21,855 nucleotides of DNA. Origin: CAYNYI01 sp964401455. GTDB lineage: Bacteria; Fibrobacterota; OXYB2-FULL-49-7; CAYNYI01. Below the pieces are notes generated by a model that saw nothing but the letters and a program-made list of their open reading frames with translations, was not told the DNA's origin and did not search any database. The stretch covers positions 1 to 21,855 of the forward strand of contig CAYNYI010000048.1 of NCBI GenBank assembly GCA_964401455.1. Direction: 5' to 3'. Positions 20,940 to 21,855 of this stretch are shown here, piece after piece. How positions within the stretch are numbered: position 1 is the stretch's first letter; each line of letters begins with the position of its first letter. Position numbers and translations under genes: made by a program.

Positions 20940-21605
20940 ATGGCAAAAATAAAGTTAAATAGAGAAAGCGTCTCTGAAAACACTTTTGAAAAAACGGCAG
21001 ACAAAGCAATCGACTGGATGTCACAAAACAAACCTCTGCTCGCAAAAACCGGAATCACCGTTTTAATTTTACTTGCGGCAATAAAACTTTTTTACCTTAA
21101 TCCCGCCGCCGCGAAAGAACAAAATTCCATAAACCTTTTCGGTGAAGGCATAATAAGTCTTTCCGAAAACAACCGGCAGGAAGCGATAAATTCTTTCACA
21201 AAGATACTCGAGAATTATTCCTCCACAGACCAGGCCGGCAAGAGCGCTTTTCTTCTGGGCGGTATTTACTATCAGGCCGAAAATTACGAAGAAGCTGCTT
21301 CCTTTTATGATAAATATCTCTCTTCATATAAAAACGGCAGTTTTACCGATATTGCCGCCTATGACGGGCTTGGGTCAAGCTATCAGGAGCTGGGTAAAAT
21401 CTCCGAAGCGCTCCGGGCTTTTGAGAAGGGCGCGGCCGAATTCAAAGGACATCCTTTAACCGCAGGACTTATGGTGAAAACAGCGCGCCTTTATGCCGAA
21501 GACGGAAAGAAAGACAAAGCAAGAGAGCTCTGCGAGAAAGTCAAAAAGGACTTTCCGAAAACCGAGTTTCTGGAAGAGGCGGAAACCATTCTCGCCTCAA
21601 TCTGA
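20940..21605 (+). CDS. Membrane-anchored TPR protein (YfgM-like layout)
   Basis: A 221-residue protein with a short cytoplasmic N-terminus, one membrane helix (about 38-53) and a periplasmic TPR domain (about 62-221). TPR-like units include the segments around INLFGEGIISL, SAFLLGGIYYQAENYEEAAS, AAYDGLGSSYQELGKISEAL and VKTARLYAEDGKKDKARELC. The layout, with a single anchor and tetratricopeptide repeats, resembles YfgM (SecYEG ancillary, periplasmic chaperone) and many BamD/YbgF-like scaffolds, so no precise role is assigned. I chose the ATG at 20940 because AAAAGGG lies about 12 bases upstream, and the product then begins with a charged segment ahead of the membrane helix. A reading frame opened upstream at 20850 by a TTG has no support. 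uvrB follows 39 bases later. Confidence 0.75.
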   Translation: MAKIKLNRESVSENTFEKTADKAIDWMSQNKPLLAKTGITVLILLAAIKLFYLNPAAAKEQNSINLFGEGIISLSENNRQEAINSFTKILENYSSTDQAGKSAFLLGGIYYQAENYEEAASFYDKYLSSYKNGSFTDIAAYDGLGSSYQELGKISEALRAFEKGAAEFKGHPLTAGLMVKTARLYAEDGKKDKARELCEKVKKDFPKTEFLEEAETILASI

Positions 21606-21644
21606 TCCCTGAACCGGACTGTTCCGTACCGTAGGGGAAAATAA

Positions 21645-21855
21645 ATGTCTGCAGAGTTCAAACTCAAATCAGATTACAGCCCGGCTGGAGACCAACCCGC
21701 CGCGATTTCTAAAATTGCGGGTAATTTCGATATGGGAATAGCCTACCAGACCCTGATGGGTATAACCGGGAGCGGTAAAACATTCACAATGGCTAATATT
21801 ATCAGAGATCTGAAACGTCCGACCCTCGTAATATCTCATAACAAGACCCTCGCCG
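21645..21855 (+). CDS. uvrB: Excinuclease ABC subunit B, 3' end cut by the window
   Basis: The damage-loading helicase of nucleotide excision repair. Only the first 70 residues are present: FKLKSDYSPAGDQPAAI at the start, the Walker A loop LMGITGSGKTFTMAN, and PTLVISHNKTLA, which leads into motif Ia. These match UvrB closely. AGGGG lies 8 bases before the ATG. It may be cotranscribed with the preceding TPR gene. Confidence 0.95.
   Translation, partial: MSAEFKLKSDYSPAGDQPAAISKIAGNFDMGIAYQTLMGITGSGKTFTMANIIRDLKRPTLVISHNKTLA

Overview
The window holds about 22 protein-coding genes packed almost without gaps. I see no RNA gene, mobile element, CRISPR array or stretch longer than 170 bases without a gene. 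The base composition is moderate, starts are a mix of ATG, GTG and TTG, and signal peptides, a Na+-NQR complex and a pilin-like protein point to a Gram-negative-type bacterium. Several traits point to an anaerobic lifestyle: a biotin synthase lacking the ligands of the oxygen-tolerant E. coli type, a three-cysteine LarE, and many Fe-S proteins. I cannot name the phylum; an uncultured, FCB-like lineage is only a guess.

Layout. 1-1108 (+): the 3' part of galK. 1110-3405 (-): a three-gene set of STAS protein, CNNM/CBS membrane protein and radical SAM protein. 3551-6075 (+): two small membrane/coiled-coil proteins, a pilin-like protein without the processing glycine, a YciO/TsaC-family protein and MazG, tightly spaced. 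6086-15998 (-): nqrABCDEF followed by a 1414-residue exported TPR protein, all apparently driven by a promoter directly upstream of nqrA. 16043-19139 (-): rrf2, larE-like, bioB and nadA, with stop/start overlaps or short gaps. 19257-20774 (-): a GAF/SpoIIE phosphatase. 20940-21605 (+): a membrane-anchored TPR protein. 21645-21855 (+): the start of uvrB.

The most interesting part is 10-19 kb, where iron-sulfur themes recur. The Rrf2 regulator carries cysteines at the same residue numbers as IscR (92, 98, 104). LarE carries a C-x5-C-x6-C triad like the one that holds a [4Fe-4S] cluster in the non-sacrificial LarE enzymes. BioB has lost two of the four classical [2Fe-2S] ligands and carries cysteines elsewhere in the barrel, as expected for the 4Fe-5S (type II) biotin synthases. 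NadA has its three cluster cysteines. In the next operon, NqrA ends in two complete RnfC-like ferredoxin motifs, which the well-studied NqrA proteins lack. I infer an Fe-S-responsive unit in which LarE may feed sulfur to BioB, next to an NQR complex that may keep an ancestral ferredoxin-type entry point.

A second theme is translation. Three genes (the one starting at 3551, nqrA and the phosphatase) lack a Shine-Dalgarno sequence and start 0 to about 11 bases from the predicted transcription start, while most other genes have clear ribosome binding sites.
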